Below are positions 62,344 to 64,000 of a stretch of DNA of 64,000 nucleotides, one piece after another. Source of the DNA: Streptomyces sp. NBC_01231. Its GTDB lineage: Bacteria; Actinomycetota; Actinomycetes; Streptomycetales; Streptomycetaceae. Positions within the stretch are counted from its first letter, which is position 1, and each line of letters opens with the position of its first letter. The translations under genes and the position numbers were made by a program. The DNA lies in assembly GCA_035999765.1 (NCBI GenBank), contig CP108521.1, positions 9,610,001 through 9,674,000 on the forward strand, written 5' to 3'. The notes beneath the pieces were generated by a model that searched no databases, had not been told where the DNA came from, and saw only the letters and a list, made by a program, of their open reading frames with translations.

Positions 62344-62412
62344 CCCCCGCCCGGCCCAGTGACTCTCCGCGACGAGCTGGCGGCGCAGCGAAACCTGAGT
62401 AGTCTCATAGCC

Positions 62413-62949
62413 ATGAGGGAGCACCCCCACGGCGAGAACACCCCGCACCCCGACGTCTGGACCGGGCACGCCTCCAACCGGATCCAGTGGCTGCTCGCGC
62501 TCGGCGGCGCCGCCTGCCTGGCGCTCGGCATCCAACTGGCCGTCGACTCCCAGTGGACGTCCGGCATCGTCCCGCTCGTGATGTCCGTCGTCGGCTGCAT
62601 CGCGGCCGGACTGCTGGTTCTCTTCGGCACTCTCGCCTTCGTGAACGTCGCCCTGAAGGTCGACAAGGAATCCCTGGAAGTGCGCTGCGGCCACATCGGT
62701 GTGCCGCGCCGCCGGATCCCGCTGGCCCATGTCGCCGGCGCCGAGTTCGACCCGCACGTCACCCCTCGCCACTGGGGCGGCTGGGGTTACCGCTGGCGTC
62801 CCGAGAAGGGCACCGCGGTCGTCGTACGCCGGGGCGAGGGCGTGGTGCTGCAACTGTGGGACGGCCACACGTTCACCATCACCGTGGACGACGCCGAGGC
62901 GGCCGTACGGGTCATCAAGGACCGGCTGCGGTCCGGAGCCGCGCGCTGA
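62413..62949 (+). CDS. Small membrane protein with PH-like domain
   Basis: 178 residues. Two N-terminal helices (WLLALGGAACLALGIQLAV and GIVPLVMSVVGCIAAGLLVLFGTLAFV) are followed by a beta-rich domain of about 90 residues (ALKVDKESLEVRCGHIGVPRRRIPLAHVAGAEFDPHVTPRHWGGWGYRWRPEKGTAVVVRRGEGVVLQLWDG) resembling bacterial PH-like domains. The family is common in Streptomyces; its role is unknown. ATG at 62413 is preceded by no strong ribosome-binding site. Confidence 0.8.
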   Translation: MREHPHGENTPHPDVWTGHASNRIQWLLALGGAACLALGIQLAVDSQWTSGIVPLVMSVVGCIAAGLLVLFGTLAFVNVALKVDKESLEVRCGHIGVPRRRIPLAHVAGAEFDPHVTPRHWGGWGYRWRPEKGTAVVVRRGEGVVLQLWDGHTFTITVDDAEAAVRVIKDRLRSGAAR

Positions 62950-63069
62950 GCGCACGGAGCACCGAAGCGCGTTCCGCGTGGTGTTTCGAGCCGCGTCGGG
63001 CCCACTGACTGCCCGGAGTCCGAAGTACCGAGCCGTACGGGTTGCGCGGTCCCGGGCCGCCCCCGGGTT

Positions 63070-64000
63070 TCACGGAGCCAGGCGGTCGCCGCGAGGGCTT
63101 GCGTCCGTCCGGTGCCGGGCCGGCTCGTCGGCCAGCGGACGGGCCGTGGCCAGTCCCGCCAACAGTCCCGCCGCGACCGTGACCGTGGTGAAGCTCAGCG
63201 CGTTGCCCAGGCAGGCGATCGCCGCGACCGCCGTCAGCGCGGCCCCCGCGGTCAGGGCGACCGGTGTGGGACGCCGGGTGCGCCACAGCGCGTAGAGCAT
63301 CCAGCAGAAGGCCGCGACCAGCAGCATCACGCCCACGACTCCCTGCTCGGCCGCCTGCTGCAACGGAGCCGAGTGCGGCTTGCCGTCGGAGAGCAGCGTC
63401 CGGGTCGCCGTCCCGCTGAGCTCGCCGAAACGACCCGGGCCCACACCGACGGCCACCTCCCCGCGTGCCATCTGCAGGGCGTCGTGCCACAGCCCGACCC
63501 GGTGCGGGGTCAGCCGGCCCTCCAGCGAGACGCCGAGCTCGCCCGGCACCGCGTCACCGGCGACCGCCCAGGTCAGGCCGGCCGCCAGGATCGCGGACAG
63601 GGCCAGGCCGGCGATACCGGGACCGCGGTGACGCATCCGGCCCGCGGCGAGCGAGCACAGCAGCACCGCGACGCACGCGGCGAACCCGCCGCCCGAGCCC
63701 AGCACCGCCGCGATCACCGCGATCCCGGCCGCCAGCGCCCGCAGGGCCATCCGCAGGACGAGGGCCTCGGTGGCCCAGGCGGCACAGCACGCGGCACCGG
63801 TGGACAGGGCCAGCAGCGCGGCGACACCGCCGGCGTCCCCGAGCGGTGTGATGATCTCGGGCCCGGGGGAGAGGCGCGGCAGCCCCACCGTCAGGCCGAG
63901 ACCGGCCAGGGCCCAGGCGCCCGGCGCGGCGACCGGCAGCAGGGCCCCGCAGATCCGGCCCGCGGCGTATCCGGCGGCCACCGCGAGGATCGCGAGCAGG
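63070..64000 (-). CDS. O-antigen-ligase-like membrane protein, 5' end cut by window
   Basis: The frame is open to the window end; at least 309 residues are visible. Several helices (LLPVAAPGAWALAGLGLTVGLP; AALLALSTGAACCAAWA; ALRALAAGIAVIAAVLG) precede a long extracytoplasmic loop with the Wzy-C/O-antigen-ligase motif RVGLWHDALQMARGEVAVGVGPGRFGELSGTATRTLLSDGKPHSAPLQQAAEQGVVGVMLL. The Arg in the loop and the H-S-x-x-L-Q motif are typical. Such proteins join or polymerise lipid-linked glycans at the outer face of the membrane. A GTG at 63981 is internal, not the real start. Confidence 0.85.
   Translation of the reverse strand, partial: LLAILAVAAGYAAGRICGALLPVAAPGAWALAGLGLTVGLPRLSPGPEIITPLGDAGGVAALLALSTGAACCAAWATEALVLRMALRALAAGIAVIAAVLGSGGGFAACVAVLLCSLAAGRMRHRGPGIAGLALSAILAAGLTWAVAGDAVPGELGVSLEGRLTPHRVGLWHDALQMARGEVAVGVGPGRFGELSGTATRTLLSDGKPHSAPLQQAAEQGVVGVMLLVAAFCWMLYALWRTRRPTPVALTAGAALTAVAAIACLGNALSFTTVTVAAGLLAGLATARPLADEPARHRTDASPRGDRLAP

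Overview
The window is high-GC DNA with dense, short-spaced genes, many GTG starts and frequent 4-bp ATGA/GTGA stop-start overlaps. The gene families (SpoIIE-type phosphatase, LytR-CpsA-Psr protein, TerD paralogue, HpnB-like glycosyltransferase, secreted bacterial phospholipase A2, GH15 trehalase-like enzyme, sugar importer without its own ATPase) point to a Streptomyces chromosome or a close relative. No rRNA, tRNA, CRISPR array, insertion sequence or prophage gene was seen. The first and last genes are cut by the window ends.

Layout. 1-4.6 kb: a large GH106-like glycoside hydrolase meets a convergent LacI regulator. 4.7-10.5 kb: a tripartite tricarboxylate transporter (tctC-tctB-tctA, minus strand) lies back to back with a CitA/DcuS-type kinase and its CitB/DcuR-type regulator, the usual layout for transporter control by extracellular substrate. 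10.7-14.4 kb: a GAF-PAS-GAF-PP2C phosphatase, a conserved small protein with a sigma-B-like promoter, and a lipoprotein. 14.6-23.1 kb: an envelope and polysaccharide region with a tandem CE2-type esterase behind a CebR-like operator and a small secreted-peptide frame, an acyltransferase, a CelD-like GNAT, a fused NodB-GT2 synthase whose deacetylase half looks dead, and an LCP transferase. 23.1-25.1 kb: a NarL-type two-component pair.

26.2-32.8 kb: a tightly coupled seven-gene sugar operon (Gfo/Idh oxidoreductase, PmoA/DUF6807, cupin, binding lipoprotein, two permeases, YesL-like membrane protein) behind a LacI-type palindrome. It has no ABC ATPase, so a shared MsiK-like ATPase is the likely partner. 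32.9-35.3 kb: secreted phospholipase A2 and a GH15 enzyme. 35.4-43.4 kb: a scattered sugar-phosphate set (SIS isomerase, class II aldolase, ROK regulator, RpiB/LacAB isomerase, phosphotriesterase-like lactonase) interrupted by rlmG and alkB, and followed by DUF4865 and TetR genes.

43.6-47.3 kb: SHOCT protein plus MacB/FtsX-type ABC exporter. 47.4-51.4 kb: RsbW-like ATP-binding protein, conserved hypothetical, Cds1-like cysteine desulfhydrase, SRPBCC protein, DeoR regulator. 51.7-57.2 kb: a polytopic membrane alpha/beta-hydrolase overlapping convergently with a beta-helix/AAA+ fusion protein, then an Rv1733c-like membrane protein. 57.4-64 kb: MOSC protein, DUF6643-like protein, double TerD-domain protein, HpnB-like glycosyltransferase, Asp/Glu racemase, small membrane protein and a partial O-antigen-ligase-like gene.

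All family calls come from reading the translated sequence and recalled family motifs; no database search was run. Start sites were chosen by ribosome-binding sites, overlaps and family length, and are marked where uncertain.
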